Shown one piece after another: positions 22,701 through 37,700 of a stretch of 64,000 nt of DNA. The translations under genes and the position numbers were made by a program. Every line of letters begins with the position of its first letter. The first letter of the stretch is position 1. Below the pieces are notes generated by a model. It was given only the letters and a program-made list of their open reading frames with translations, was not told the DNA's origin and made no database searches. The DNA lies in contig JAMYGW020000008.1 in the NCBI GenBank assembly GCA_025617375.2, positions 682,001 through 746,000 of the forward strand, read 5' to 3'. Source of the DNA: Acarospora socialis. Its lineage: Eukaryota > Ascomycota > Lecanoromycetes > Acarosporales > Acarosporaceae.

Positions 22701-25700
22701 GTCACTGCTCGCTGAAGCTTCTGGCACCAGCAAATGGGGCTGGCGTTGGGGCAGTGCCAAGAAGAAAAAAGGTCCTGCGTATCCTGTCAGCAATGTCGGT
22801 CGAATAACGGCTCCAGCTAGTGCTGGATTGGGTGGCATGGGTGCTCATCTTAATGGTGAAGCAGCGGCTTTCGACAACCGAAGGGATGGCGCAATGAGCA
22901 GCGCTAGCAGTCTACCTTCAATGCAACATGTGTACCCAGTACCTACCTCAGATCCGTCTAGGTTTGATGTCAGCAGGCAAAGCTCGACAATGTCGTCCAA
23001 CTACCCGATTGTGACATCACGACCTGCCGCTATCCCATTGCAGCAGCCTCAACCAATAGCGCCAGTGTCGTCGGCTATCTACACGACTCAAGCACCATAT
23101 GCTCATTCTTATAGTGCTCCGACTGGTCCTCCTGTCTTCTCAGGAGTAGCTCAAGCGCGACCTACAGTGACTGACATCCAGCAAGCTCGCACGACCAGCT
23201 CTCCTGATAGGACCATGCCCGGCACCTTTCCATTTCAGCAAAGCGAACTTGAAAGGCTGCCAAAAGAAGCCAGCAGTGGCAGGTCTCATCGCCGACGAGA
23301 TTCGTCTCCAGCTCCACGCACCGAAGTCGTCGAGCCCACCTCGAGCAGTAGAAGGAAGCGAGCTTCAACTCAAGTCCGAGGATCAAGTGCACGCGTTGAC
23401 GATGCCAAGGAGCAGGCTGACAAGGAGCGGCGCAACCGACGCCGTCAGGAGGAAGAAGATGAATCCAACCGTCAACGGGTATTGCTGCGTGAAGAGAAGG
23501 ACCGCGAGGAACGCGAGAAGCAACGCATGCGGCGGCTGAAGGAGGAAGACGATGAAGCCAATCGACAGCGGGCAGTGATGCGTGAGCAGAAAGACCGCGA
23601 CGATCGCGAGAAGCAGCGCAAGCGGCGGCTGAAGGACGAAGAGGATGCTGAGCAGGAGCGTTTTCGGCTTGACGCGTTCAAGAAGCAAAGCGATCGGCAT
23701 AATCGAGATAAGCAGCGCATACCAGCGAGAGAAGAGTTCACTCAGGAGCAGGTATCTCCCCACAGATTAGAGGAGCAGAATGCCACCGGGAAAGACCGAC
23801 AACCACTTGTCGGAACCAAGCGCGGCGGTATCTTGCGTTCGGAGACTCAGCCCCCTAATGATCACGAAAGAGCTTCAGATGAATCGAAGAACTTGGCCTC
23901 CTGGGCGACTCCGGCTGTGATTGGAGCTGCTGGAGCAGTGATAGTTGCCACTGCTACGGAAAGGAAGGCGTCGAGTGCTGAAGACTCTTCGGCAAAGCGC
24001 CGTAACGAGCAACGGAGTAGCAGAGACAGTGTTGAGAATGATAGTGGTAAGTTGAAGAGTAGCTGGCGGCAGTCGGCTTCACAAGCCAGCGACGATCTTC
24101 CGGATCAAGAAACGCAGGTTGCTCGTAAGGTGGCCCCGAAGGCTGCTCCCAGCTCCCGTCATGAAGACTACGCCACATACTTTGCACCAATCGAGCTACT
24201 TGCCCGATTTGGAAACCAGCAGCAAGGTTACGATCCCGACAGAGATGATGAAGGTGCCTCATATCAGACCCCGCGTATCATCACTATTGAACCCTCCGGT
24301 CGAAAATCTCCCTGCTATTCTCCGGCTGATGCTTTCAATGAACCTCCATATGGGCGTGACTCTAACCGCGTTCCACTGCCTTGGGTAGTGCCTGCGTTGA
24401 ATCTCATCAAGCCAACACCACCGCACAGCATTGCCGGGTCGTCCAAAGGTGATGCGTCACCTGTAATGCGCCCCGAGGATGCGACAATTGCTGAGATCAA
24501 CCAGCCTGCGAAACCGCCGACTGCCTCAAAGGTGACTTGGGGTGAACCCGAAACAGTGGAATATACTGTTGTCACTCCGCTAGAGTCGCGTGAGGAATTT
24601 ATCTCGAATCCAAGTATACCGCCTACCCTAGAAGAGGTCATGGAAGTGGTTACTATAGCGCCTTCTGTGGCTCCAGCAATGGCTGGTAATGCAATCCACG
24701 ATCCGATCGTCCTCGTCGATGAGGTAAAAGTAAGGCACATGCCAGGAGAATTTGGAGACGACCTGGAATTTGCTGCTACTTTGGCAGCAGGCCTCCAAGA
24801 CACAGGCTTTGACCCTGCGATTGTCATCGATGACCCTACATATCGGCGACGCGACTCACCCCCCGGATCTGAGTCGACCAATTCCTATCGCCAACCATTC
24901 TTCGAGACCGTAACAGATCTAGGTCTTGACTCCCCAGGCACCGAAGGAGCTCCACCGCAGAGAGGCTTTATTGAAGGTGAATTGCCAAGTACACCTCAGG
25001 ATGAGGATGTCCCCGCTGCGCTGGGTGACTTTGATATTCCCTCAAAGAAGCTCAAGAAGAAAGAGAAGCGGAGACAGAAACAAGCGGCAAAGGGTCTTGA
25101 GATGAATGGTTTCTCTACAACGGGCAGCAGTCTATCTCAGCCAACAACGAAAGATGAGATACTCAAAGAAACTTATAGATATTCCGAGGAGCCTGAGTCG
25201 ATGGTTTCAATACCTAGCGATCCAAGTGATGATCTGGTTGGGCCAGCAAATCCTAACAGGCTAGAGAGAGATCATTCAATGGGGCAAGCTGGACGAGACA
25301 AGATCACCGGCCCACGTTCAGTATCTCGCTCGCGCACTGATCCGCAAGGGTATTTCGATGATCGTCAAACCATACCAAGGTTACCCATACACAAAACTAT
25401 ACAAGATGATCGGATCACGGATCTTGCAGCCAGTGTACCTTTGCCTGAAGACACGCCTGACGATCTAAGTTCATCAAAGGGCCCAAGTCTGGATGATTTC
25501 AACGACGACCGAGCTGATACGAATAAGGCACGGACTCCAATAGCGAGACACAATGTTGCGCCAGCGGGATTTCCGGATGCTGAGGGCATAAGTCCAGAGA
25601 CTTCTTCTGACCTTACCCACAAGTTAGAGGAAATCGGGTCTAGAACCGACCCCAGACAAAGCAGTCATGATGACTCGCCCAATAGATACGCTAAATCCCC

Positions 25701-28700
25701 AACACGCTTCATGCCGGAAACGCAAGAGGATGAAGAGCAGGGCCAGCGCAAAAAAAAGTCTAAGCGAGCCAACGAACAGGATGAATGGTCCGATAGAGAG
25801 TCAAAATCTGTCTCTGCTCTGACAGCGGAACCTGACGAGTCTCAGAAGCCTCGAAAGAGCAGGAAGAAGTCAAAGCGCGACAGTGTTGGCTTTGACGATG
25901 CAGTATCTGCCGCATCAGCTCCCGCAGCTATCGAAGATGACAAGGCGTCGAGGAACAAGAACAAGAAGGGCGGTCTCTTCGGTTTGTTCAGTTCTAGTAA
26001 ATCTTATGAGGACGCACCCGCAGCTAGAAAGCCGCCTTCTGAAGCTACGGTGGAGGACTTCCAAGAACCGAAGAAGTCAAGGAGGAAGTCGAAAGACAAA
26101 AGAAGCTCCTCTGGGGACGTGTACGATGTGTTCGGTGCCGCCGCCCAGTCTGTGGGCGATTTATCCCAGATTGGACAGCCTAGAGAAGATAGTAAGGATA
26201 GAAAGTCGCACAAGTCAAGGGATAAGGAGGAAAGGCGACGCAGCCGCAAGGAAAGCACCGTCGACTCAGGTATTACTACCCAAGATCTACCTTCTAAGGT
26301 ACATATGCCAGGCTCTATTGGTATTCTTCTAGCTAGTAGAGAGGTAATTGCTGACGATCCTTAAGGATGAACATCGCACGAGTTCTACAGATGAGACACG
26401 ACAGAGCACACCCCTAGGCGACCGATCATCAACGAGAGCTGAGGGTCAGGACAATATGGTGTCTTTTTTAGAGGTAGGCAATGATATGCCGTCAGTACCT
26501 GACGGTATTGAGCCAGCCTCATCGACACGAACTCGGGAAGATCCAAGTCAAGCTACACAGCCAGCACCCAATTTCCGGACTACCTTTAGCGAACCCTCTC
26601 CTCCTGCCTTGGTCGGCACCTCATCTCTGCATAGCCCTGATCTCGCCGAGCCTGTGAGTAAAGTACCGCAAGATGCTCCTATCTCCCCTACCTTGGCACC
26701 TACGCCTCAAGAACAGCAAGTACCAGTATTGCAACACTCTGATTATATACCTGTCCCTCCCGCCGCTCCGTCCCCAACAGCTATTCCTATACACTTTCGA
26801 ACGCCTCGGCCTTCGCCCGGCTTCGTGCGTCCGCACGCCTTGTCGTCACCTGCAACGGCTTTGGATAGTCCATCGAGTGTCGTTCCTAGGACCCGACACG
26901 CCCGACCTGGTTCTACTGAGTTCAGGCCTCTTTGGCTTGTGGAACGTCACAAATCAAGGGAGCAGTTTGACCCAGAGGAGCCGTATCCGTCATTACCCTC
27001 AAGTAAAACCACGTCAAGAAGCTCATCAGTACACGGGACTGAAGGTGTAGACGCGAATGATGAGATGATCTTAGGTTCTGGCAACGGTAGTCTCGTACTT
27101 GGCGTCGATGTTGAACATTCTTCAGAACCTCAGGACTTTCTGGATTCGCAGCAGCCAACGCCTGTCGCGACCACTTTTCCTCCAGCAGTACAACAGGAGG
27201 AGAGTTCGGAGAAAGACCTACACAGCCTTTCGGACCCTGAACACAACCGCGACTCCCACGGCAACAGACCCAATAACTTAGCTTCCGCTCCTTCGTCCCC
27301 GCCACTCCGATCTCGTGGAGACGCAATCAGTGAGTTACCGGACAATGTCTTGCCTGCTCATTTTGAAGAATTGCAAAATCTTCCTCCGTTACCTCCGAGC
27401 AGCAACTCATCAAGTTATGGTGATGATGAGCTGCTCTCGTCCTCGGCAATCAAGGATGCAGCGGTTGCAATGGGTACATTGGTAGGAGACGCTACTACTG
27501 CGCTACTTGGTCGAGACCGAAGCGACGAACAGACCTCGTTACCCTCTGATCCACGTGAAAACATCTCTGATCCAAGTGGCAACATCCACTCCCCAAGAGA
27601 TATTGTACAGCCTATGGATCCTGCTGAATCTCAGGGAAAGATCATTGAGTCCGAAATGGAGCCTGGCTTACCGGCAGCCGATAAGCCATTGGAAGGACCA
27701 TATTGGCAGGCAGTACTCATGACTAGCATTCCTGATCAAGGCGTCACTGTCGATGAAACGCTTACAGACTCGACCTTCCCAACACAAGCCGCTAATTTGG
27801 CCTTCGCTGAAGAACAGCGCGAACTAGAAGAGCAAGATGCTCAAGACGCGGTCGATTCCGGGTTCGCTCCGTCAACCTCCCAAAAAGCGAAGAAGGAAAA
27901 GCAGAGTAAGAGACAGAAAAAGCGAAGCATATTCAATAATGAGGGTGCATCCAAAGCATCGCCTTCTGCATCTACATCTTCCTCAGGGCTTAAGGGGTCA
28001 CCAACTGCAGCCGCTGAAGCTCTGACGGAAGAGCAGGATAATTTTGCGCTACCAGAAGGCCTGAGCCGGAGCCGAAGCCAAAGCGACCAGAAGGAGTTCA
28101 GTCCAACAACCGTGGTACCCATACACCGTGAACCTGAGCAGGACGAAAATGAAGCCCAAAATTTTCCTACGCTGCAGTCCGTTGAGGAAGATGCCGAATG
28201 GCCTGAGCGCAATCGTAAATCAAAGAAAGGTAAAGGCAAGAATGGAGATATTAAAAAATCGAAGCTCCCCACTAAACCAGTCGAAACCGTACCTTCAAAT
28301 AGGGAATACGATCCTCAGCTGGCGCCGGAGTCTTCTGGAGATCAGAAAGAAGCTGATTCCAAGGTTACGGGGGGTGGTGAACACGACCGACTGGGTGAAA
28401 AGCCACGGGCTCTCGAGGATGCCGAAAACCCTGATCTTACACCTCAAGATAAGTCCTCTGTTGCATTGCCATCCGTGATTCCTATAGAGCCTAAGGCTGT
28501 TTCCGAACATGCCCTACCAAGCAAGAAGTCCAAGAAGGACAAGAGAAAGTCGAAGCAAACACGGCAGGCTGAACCAGCGATAGAACCTACTTCAAAAGAT
28601 CTGATACCTGGTATAGAGATAGGTGCTGTCAACGACGGATCGGAACTGGTGCGAACCTTATCCCAATCAGAGCAACGTGAGAGCGAAGCAATGCCATCTA

Positions 28701-31700
28701 TGTCAAGCAGTGACCATGTCAGCGAAACCACGAGTGACCCTGTGTTAGCCCCAGAACTTTTGCTACCTGTGAAGCGCAATGGCAAAGCAAAGAAGAAGCA
28801 TAAGCTGGACTTGCGAGTTGAACGTGCGTTATCGCTCGGTGATAGCACCACTGCTGCGGAAGAGGATACTCCAACACAGCTAGGGTTGGAACCGGTATCC
28901 ACGGCTCCAGAACAAAGCATAGCTGCAGATGAAATGGAGCATACCGCGCCATTGCTAGAGCCCGAGTCTACGATAGAGGTGACAGAAACTGCATCCGGGT
29001 CTTCTGCTGCCCCGGACGAGTCAACGCAGCAAGATCTACACTCAGGACACGCGTCCGCCATCCCAGCTAAGGAAATTACACAGAGCAACGTGCAAGAATT
29101 GTCCCCGTTAATCTCAGCATATCCACACCCTGATGATGCTCCATCCACGCCACCACTGGAAGTGGAACTTCTCCGACCCCTATCACCTGCTATGATTCCT
29201 TTGCCGGAAGATGAGGACCCAGGCTTAGATGATGGCACCACAGACAAAGAGCTTCCGCAAGAGGCTGACGTCAGTCACGTCACGCCTAGCTCGGAGGTAG
29301 GAAAGGAAAATGTGTTTCAAGCGAACGATCGCGCACCAGGGCTAGAGTCAACAACTCAGAGTTCTTCCACACAGTTGGCACCTCAAATGGTTCCCTTGCC
29401 TCCAGACGCGGACGAAGAGCTCGATCGCTCATCAGCACTCAAGCCCTCAAGCGATACTCCAGAAGCCTTCCCGATAGAAGAAGAAAGTCGTCTAGTGTAT
29501 GTGGCGCCCGAAAGGATTCCTTTGCCCTCAGATGTAGGGCTCGGTTCCTCTCCGACACTGGGGCCATCAGATCAGACTCCTGGCGGCTTCCCGACAGAAG
29601 AGGATCCTTCTGTACAGGAGCTACCTGAAATGGTTCCTTTGCCTCCAGATGAGGACTTAGAGCTTTTCTCCTCTCCACCACTGAAGCCTTTGGATGAAAC
29701 TCCCGGTGCCTTTCCTACAGAAGAGATACCATCGGTAAAGGAGGCGCTTGGAAACGTTCCTACGCCTTCAGCTGATGACAGAGAATTCAACAGCTCTCCA
29801 ACACTGAAGCCTTTAGATGAGACTCCTGGCGCGTTCCCAACAAAAGAAATGCCCGCAATACTCGAAGGGCCTGAAATGGTTCCTTCGTTTTCAGATGAGG
29901 ATATTGAAATTGATCGCTCACCAACTCTGAAACCTTCAACTGAAACTCCGGGCTCTTTCCCTACAGAACAGAGTACTTCCGCACAGACTCCTTCGCCTTC
30001 GGACGAGGAGGACGTGGAGCTCAATCGTTCAGCAACGCTAAAGCCCTTGAGCGACACACCTGGGGCCTTCCCAACAGTCCAGAGCCCTCCAATACGGGCG
30101 GCACCTGAAGTGAAATCCCTGCTTGGAGACAGGGGCATTGATCTCATGGTTATATCGGATGATCACAAGACGCCATCAGAGATCGCAGCAAGGGTATCTG
30201 ACCAGACCAACGTTATGTCAGCTGTTGCATCAGTGAACGACAAAAACATGCGTCAGATTGATGGTATGTTGACTTCAATGCCTTTAAAAGACGATTTACC
30301 TGGAGCTTTCCCGACAAAGCATGATACCCCAGTCCAGGTGTTGGTACCGGAAATGGTTCCTTTGCCTCTAGATGATGGTGAAAGTCAACCCGACTCACTT
30401 AATTATAACACGTCTCGGTCTGAAGCCGACGATGTCTCTCCGGGTTCGCGACTTGAAGACACCGGCCACACGGGACAAGAGGATGATACATCAAGAGCTC
30501 CTGCACCGGATGCTGAATTACCAGGCGCCTACCCGACAGAACAGAATCCCTCGGTAGAAGTCAAACCTGATCACGTACCTTTACCTCGCGATGAGAACAT
30601 GGATCTGTATAACCCACATGTTGATGAGGAGTCCTCTGATACCAACCGCGATGCTGAAAGGATACAACGAAAACTGAGCTCCTCAGTGCTAGCGACACCA
30701 GCTGTTGAACTCCCAGGTGCTTTCCCAACTGAGCGAAGCACAACGGTACAAGCGTCACCGGGATACTTTCCCTCATCTCCAAACGAGCGTGTGGATCTAC
30801 GTAATCAACAGGATGAGCTTCAGTCTTTTGAGTATCCCAGAACCGGCGGTGATAATTATAACGACGGTATGCGACGACAAGCAAGCTCGTCAGCAATGGC
30901 AACACCAGCCGTTGAACTGCCAGGCGCTTTTCCAGCTGGGCAGAGCCTGTTGGTAGAAGAAATCCCTCGAGACATCCGACTCCCCCCAAAGAAGGCTGTG
31001 GGTCTTCGGGACCAACATGATGATCTTCAGTCTTCAGAGTATTCTAAGACTGGTGAGGATAACTATAACGACGGTGTACGACCGCAAGCAGATTTGGTAG
31101 GCTTAGCAACACCAGCCGTTGAACTACCAGGAGCTTTTCCAGCGGAGAAAGGGACATCAATACAGGTTTCACCAACAGACATTCCCTTGCCTCCAGACGA
31201 GAACATGGATGTTTATAATCTACTGGGTGACGACCAAAGCTTACCCACGCCGGCTATTGAAGTCCCGGGTGCATTTCCAGCAGAACAAGGAACATCATTG
31301 CACATCTCACCTGAAGACATTCCGTTGCCTCCTGATGAGGACATGGACGTGTACCTTCCACTGGAAGAAGATCAATACGTGGCCACACCAGCTATTGACC
31401 TCCCTGGTGCCTTTCCAGGCGACTTGGGTTCCAGTTTGATTCCTACAACTGAGACTGGCGCTTTGCCGAAGGTTTCAAAATCACAGTCACAGAGTACCAT
31501 CGACGATGAGCAGAGCCAGAAGAACATAAGTGCAGAGGGTGGCAATATGCACAGTGACTTGCCTATGCCAAAGGTGTCTTCAGAGGGGCAAATATCCTCC
31601 AAACCGATTATCTTGCCAGTTCTGAAGAGTCTTATCTCCGCTGTCTCGACTTCCGCCCAAACCGAGCAAAGTTCTTCCGCAACTGCTCCAGAGTCTATTT

Positions 31701-34700
31701 CTCTGCCAGACAACTCAGATGTGGACCTGGACGACACAGTCAATGATAGTTTAGCTTCAATGGAGTCTACTCACCGCGGTGACGCTGTCAGTGCCGCCGA
31801 ACAAGGCCTACAAGTCCTGGATGAAAGAGTCATTGAGCAGAAAACTACCTTTTCATCAGCGTCGATAAAGCCGGGCACGGAGGAGTTGGGATCTATTAGC
31901 AGTGAACAAGGTCCGAAGAGGAGTTCATTGTCAACATCAGCTCTTCCGCCATACGATGTGACCGACAAAGCCTTGTTACCTGAAGCGATACCGTTGCCGG
32001 AAACAACTACTCCTACCCCTCAAAATGCTACTGAGTACCCTCTGCCAGAAGATATTGACCTTGGAAATGCTGTAAGTGGATGTTCTCGTTCGACAGCCAA
32101 TGTGGGCCTGGATGCCGAATCCGCAACATCGATACCTCTTCCGCCAAATGCAGACCTTGAGCTCCTGTCACCTGTGATGTGTCCTCTGCCTGAAAGCGCG
32201 GATACTGTACATCCACTAGCTCAAAATACTGCTTTAGGAAATGCAGTGGACATCGAGTCACCGCCTTCTACAATGCTGCCTCAGCAGCAAGACCCAGAAC
32301 CGGAAACCCTATCACGTGAATCAGGCTCCCTGCCAGCGATATCACACTCTGGAATCAATGCCACCAAGACGATGCTCGATCCAGAGGGTACTGACTATGG
32401 ATCACTAGCCCCTGGCAGGGTTCCTTCGCCCTACGATGCCCACTCGAACTTAGGGGAATCTTCATTGGGTGCAGCGCCAAAACCGACTACTGAGGATATC
32501 AAGCTGGAAACCGAGGCTAATGTTGAGGAAGCAATGCCCACTGAGAGTAGTACTGAAACTCACGAATATGCTGCCAGTAGGTCCGGCGAGGACAAGCTCC
32601 TAAGCGAACAACCTGAGGAGGTAGCGGCGAACGAGTATCTTGTCCCATCGCGTAGGAAGGGCAAGAAATTCAAGAAGCAGCAGAAAGCCCCCGCCTATAT
32701 CGAAGACGAATCACCAGGAGACTTTACTGAAGAACCACGGTCAATGCGTGAAGTCAAACTCCAGGCTCTACCTGACACTACACCCGGTGAGATCAGCGAA
32801 CCCAGAGCCGTCTTAGCAAATATGAATCAGGCCAGCAAGGAGCCAAATCGACAGGAACATAGTACAGCCTTCGATACAGAAATTCCGTTTGATGCCGAGG
32901 TACCGCGACTTACCAAGAAGGGCAAGAAGAACAGGAAAAACAAAACCTTGCCATCTCCTTCTGCAACGCAAACCACGCTTATAACGCCCAGCAACCTAGA
33001 TATGATACCGCATATACCTCGCGACTCTGAATCGTCTACGATTGAGGTTCCCGAGTCAGTAGAAGTGCCTCAACCGAGCGATGGCAGCCCTCGAGAATTT
33101 CAAAGTAGTCCATCAGCGCCGTCTGAGGGACCCTTGGGACGGCCACTCGATGTGATGCAGAGTTTGCTTGGCCTGCCAACAAAGGGTCGGAGCAAGAAAG
33201 GGAAGAGAGACAAATACTTACAAGATCCTGAGTCGAGCTCAGGTGTTTCAGAGGAGCCTGTAGCGTCAGCGGAAACTAATGCCGAGGGCGACCAAGGCTT
33301 TGGGACAAAGCAGTCTAAGAAAAGCAAGAAAGGCAAGAGGAAGGGCAAAGTCGATATATCTACAAGCACAGAGGATGGTACGGCAGATGCGATCAACAAA
33401 GGTTTGCCAGCTACGTCACATCTCATCGCAGTCGAGAATCCTACAATGACCGAAGATCGACGACCATCTACCGCGGTTGAAAGACCCGAAAACGAACCTG
33501 ATACAGTTACTGAACCGCCATTCGAGGGCAGCGTTCAGCAGAGCATGTTGACACCTTCGCTGTACGATTCTGCTGTCGTCGCTGAAGACGTAGAGGGAAA
33601 GGTGAACGTCAAATCCAAACCTCGGGCATCTGACTCGGACTATCTCCATGAGGCCGTTGAATCTCAGCTACCTCCAGATGATCCAGCTGACTTTCCTGTC
33701 GAGGAACAAGACAGAGAACCCGAAGCTGAACCTTACGAGCCATCCTTCATTCATAGAAAGAGCACGAAAGCTAAGAAGAATTCCAAAAAGAACCAAGCTA
33801 CCCTTCAGGATGAGCAGCCCGCGTCTGTGGCTGTTCCAGATATAGCCTACCAGCACTCCACGGCTGGTACCAGTCGGCGAGTCACAAACACAGAACCGGA
33901 AGTCATTTTCCAACCCTACCATGCCCCGCTTCCTGTGCCATCCGTTGGAGAGCCCAAGGACCTTCCTTACCTGCCTTCTAACGAAGTTCCTACAGATTCT
34001 TTCACGCCCTCAGGACCACCCGAAGCTGTCATCACACCAATGGAGGGAGCAGAAGATCTTTTGCTTCAAACTTTGGACACTAAAAAAGGTCAAGTTCTGA
34101 ACCAACCCCCTGTAATAGCGACTGAACCCTCTGTCGGAAGCGAACTGCTGAAGCCCGAACAGACCATGTCTGTTGAAAATATGCAACAGCAGCTCACCGT
34201 AGAGCTGACTGAGCCTCACAACCCGGATGCAAGGCATCCAAGCGATGCTCAGAACTCCACCACGATTCCATCAGTTCTGGACGGTCAGCCTCTTGCGGGC
34301 AGCGAGTTGCCCAGGGCAACCATCGAGGAAACTGACTTCGATAAGGAGCAACCAAGTGACCTTCAAGAGTCCACCGCCGCCAACGAGACGCCTACTGCCA
34401 GCGACTTGGAGCTCGCAGCACTCGAAGGGGCCCTTCTCAAGTCCAACGAGAGTCCTGTGGTGTATCTTGAAGAGCAGTCTGCGCTCAGAAGTCAAGCTAA
34501 CACTGAGCCTGTAAACAGCCAACAAGAAGACGATTCGTGGATCGCCGGAACTAGCACAAAAGCGAAGAAGGGTAGAAAGCGGCAGAATGGACGTCTGGTA
34601 TCTACACAACTTGAAGAAACGAAGGAGAAAGCCTCTGATCCGTATGAGTATCGTGAGAGGTCTTCCGCCTTATCAAAGCCTTCCCATGAGCGCAACAGGT

Positions 34701-37700
34701 CTGGCGAAGAAGGCGTAAGCACACCAACTGGCTATGATGCGGTGCATGAGCCCTCGCCAGTAGAATGTGCAGAGCCGCAAGCTCCTAAAATGGATGAAAA
34801 CCTAGGAAGTCAAGCACTCGATGACAACGGGTTTGAAGCAGCTGTCTCGCGTTCACTGGGTGGGAACTCCTCAGACGTTGTGCTCGATATGAATGCTGTG
34901 TCCCATACCACGCCTGAGACGATCAAGGAGTCTGTGGTCTCGGGTACAGCTGGTGTTCAGACATTGACAGAAGAAAATCCGGCCGAGCCAATTGGGAAGG
35001 AGACTGACGCACAAGAAGATGAGTGGCTGGGCGAGTTTACTACCAAAGCTAAGAACAAGAAAGGGAAGAAGCAGCGCCGGATTGGTTCTTCTCTGCTTGC
35101 TTCTGAGTTTACAAAAGATGCCAGTAGTTCATCTACCTCTACAGAGAAACCTCATAGTGGATCGATCAGCCCAAACCAGCGGACATTACCACGGCAGGTC
35201 GAAGCGCCAATGCAGAGTGATACTGCAATCGTCTCCTTACCAGATGCTCCAGTTGCTTCTGCAGTGGAGAAGCCTAGCCTGCCAGGCCAGGATGATGAGT
35301 TTTTGAGCTATACATCGACCAAGAAAGGAAAGAAAGGCAAGAAATCAAAGAAGCAGCCGGCTCATCCTGCCTGGTACGATGAAACAGCCGGAAGCGGAAC
35401 TAGCACGCCGGCAGAAGCTCAAGCAGCACGCTCTGAGCCACCTGAAGCTGAGATCTCTCGAGACAAAGTCGAAGATGCTCATACAGAACCGCCAGCAGAT
35501 ATCCATGCGCTACCCGAACGGTCCGACGTTGTTTCAAGGTACCCCGATGAGTTCATGGAGATTCCGGGCGCGGCTGAGGCAGAAAGCGTGTTGGCTCCCG
35601 CGTCTAAGAAAAAGGGGAAAAAGGGGAAGAGGTTATGGAAGCAAGGTCAAGGCTATGGGGAAGATGGCGGTCTTACACCCGAGGTCTTGCCCGAGCCTGC
35701 CGAGACCCCTCTCGATACTGCAGGAGGTGGTGCTACAACTGTCCTGGGAACGGAAGATGAAAGCCCCAGAGGCGACTTAACACTTGATGATATACCAGCC
35801 CTACCATCTAGCAGACCAGAGTCTCGCATGGGCGAAACAGCTCAAATAGCACGGACTGAAGATGACCTGCTCCGAGACCAGGCAGTGGCCGAACCTCTGC
35901 CAGCTAGTAGACCGACTTCCCCGACTGCTTTAGATCTCGAATATGGCGACCACACAAAGCTTCAAGATGGACATCTAGGAGACGAGATATCGCCTACGAA
36001 CGTCCCGCCGCTCCCCCAAATGAGACCGGATTCGCCCGTTATGACTGGACCTGGAATCCTTCCTCAAGCTCAGCTGCACGAGAGAGATACTGTTTCCGAG
36101 ATCCCTGAGGATATTCAGCCCGAGCTTACACCTCGGGGATTAAGTTCACAGCTTGACAGATCGTCCGAACAACTTGCTCTTTCCCAGGAAAAATTAGCTT
36201 CGACCGAGTCTAGCGAGCCGATACAAAGTCACGGCTTCCCGGACTCATTTCGATACCTTGGTAGTCAGGACACTCCTAATACAGAAGGCATCAAGACTTC
36301 CAACGCGGACGAGTATAAGGATAGCAGTCACTTCGACAAAACACCAAGACCTCTTCGTGATGCTACCCTATGCTTAACCACCACGGAAACATCACAGCAA
36401 GAGCCCGCAAAAGAAAAGTCGAAGAGAGAGAAGAGGAAGAACAAGAAGCAAAAGAAGACGTTCGACTGGATAGAGCCAGAGGAGAGAAATACAACACAAT
36501 CAACGCCTCTTGACTCAGACAAAGAGCTGGAATCCCATAACGAACAGATCAACCTGCCTTCAACGATTTCAGCTTTCCGTGGTCCTGAAGCAGAGCAGAC
36601 CCAACAACTCGACATACAGTCGGAATATATGATGAACCAAGACTCCTCTATTGTCCCCGTTCCGGAGCATGCTGTAGAACAGCGCATCCGTACACCGGAA
36701 AAGGTCCTGCGTGCATCACAGCTCAACAGAGACAGTGCGGTACATGTCTCGGACTCTCCGCTACTTCCTCATATAGTCCCAATGCACAACCCTGTGCGAG
36801 ACAGTGGATACCAGGACAGCGCGGCGAGTCCAATGGCACATTCAACGCATGAATTCGCCACTGGGTCTGAGCTCCAGTCACCACTACAGTATATCAGGCG
36901 TTTCCCTTCGCCAGATCGGCCTCTCACGCATCCGGATGACTCTCACTTGACTGGGAATTTCGCTCCAATGGACGGAGGTCCGGGGCTTGAGTCTGACCCG
37001 AATTCAGGGAGTTCACTACGAATATCAGTGGAACATGACCCAGTGTACGAAGTTACTGTATCAAAGCATCCGATAGATATGCCCAGGTCTCCAATCAGTT
37101 CTGTTGGGTCTGTCAACCGCAATCGCGCCATGCCGGACAACACGATTGAATCCAATGATACGGAACATCTCAGTGACCAACCAAGAGAACGCGACTCTGT
37201 TTTTTTACCTCAGCATGATCAACAACAGCCATCACCAGTAGAGTCCGCGACAAAAGATAGATCTTCAGTACTATTCCTTTCTTCACCCTCAACTAGGGAA
37301 GATTCGATAGAACACCTTATTACCCAGTCGCCTTGGCAAGCTATCTATGGACCTGCGGAAAAGGAATCTCAAAGAAGTGCTATGGACGGGACTGAAAGCA
37401 GGGATGGAGACGTTGAGATCAGGAGACTTGCTCACGGTTCTCCTGAGCTATCGCTACCTCAAGCAGCTGCGGCAGAGCGGGTCCCGAATACGGCATCGTC
37501 ACATGCTTTATCACATGTCTCCGAAACTCCAAGCACGTCGCTCTTTGGTGGTCCGGTAGGCATCAATAGCGACAACCCATTCGAAGGATCTCTGCCACCA
37601 GCTTCTTTAGGCTTCAACGGTTCTGAAAGAACGCCTCTTGACACTATCGCTGAACATAGCCCTGAAGACTCGCCACTTCTGAAGAAAAGTCGCGCTCTTT

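Noticed and set aside
24315-24881. 188-residue minus-strand open frame inside the giant gene
   Set aside because: Same reason: antisense of a conserved open exon without independent support.
28444-29247. 267-residue minus-strand open frame inside the giant gene
   Set aside because: Shadow of the Ser/Pro/Glu-rich coding strand; composition is the mirror of it and no family features occur.
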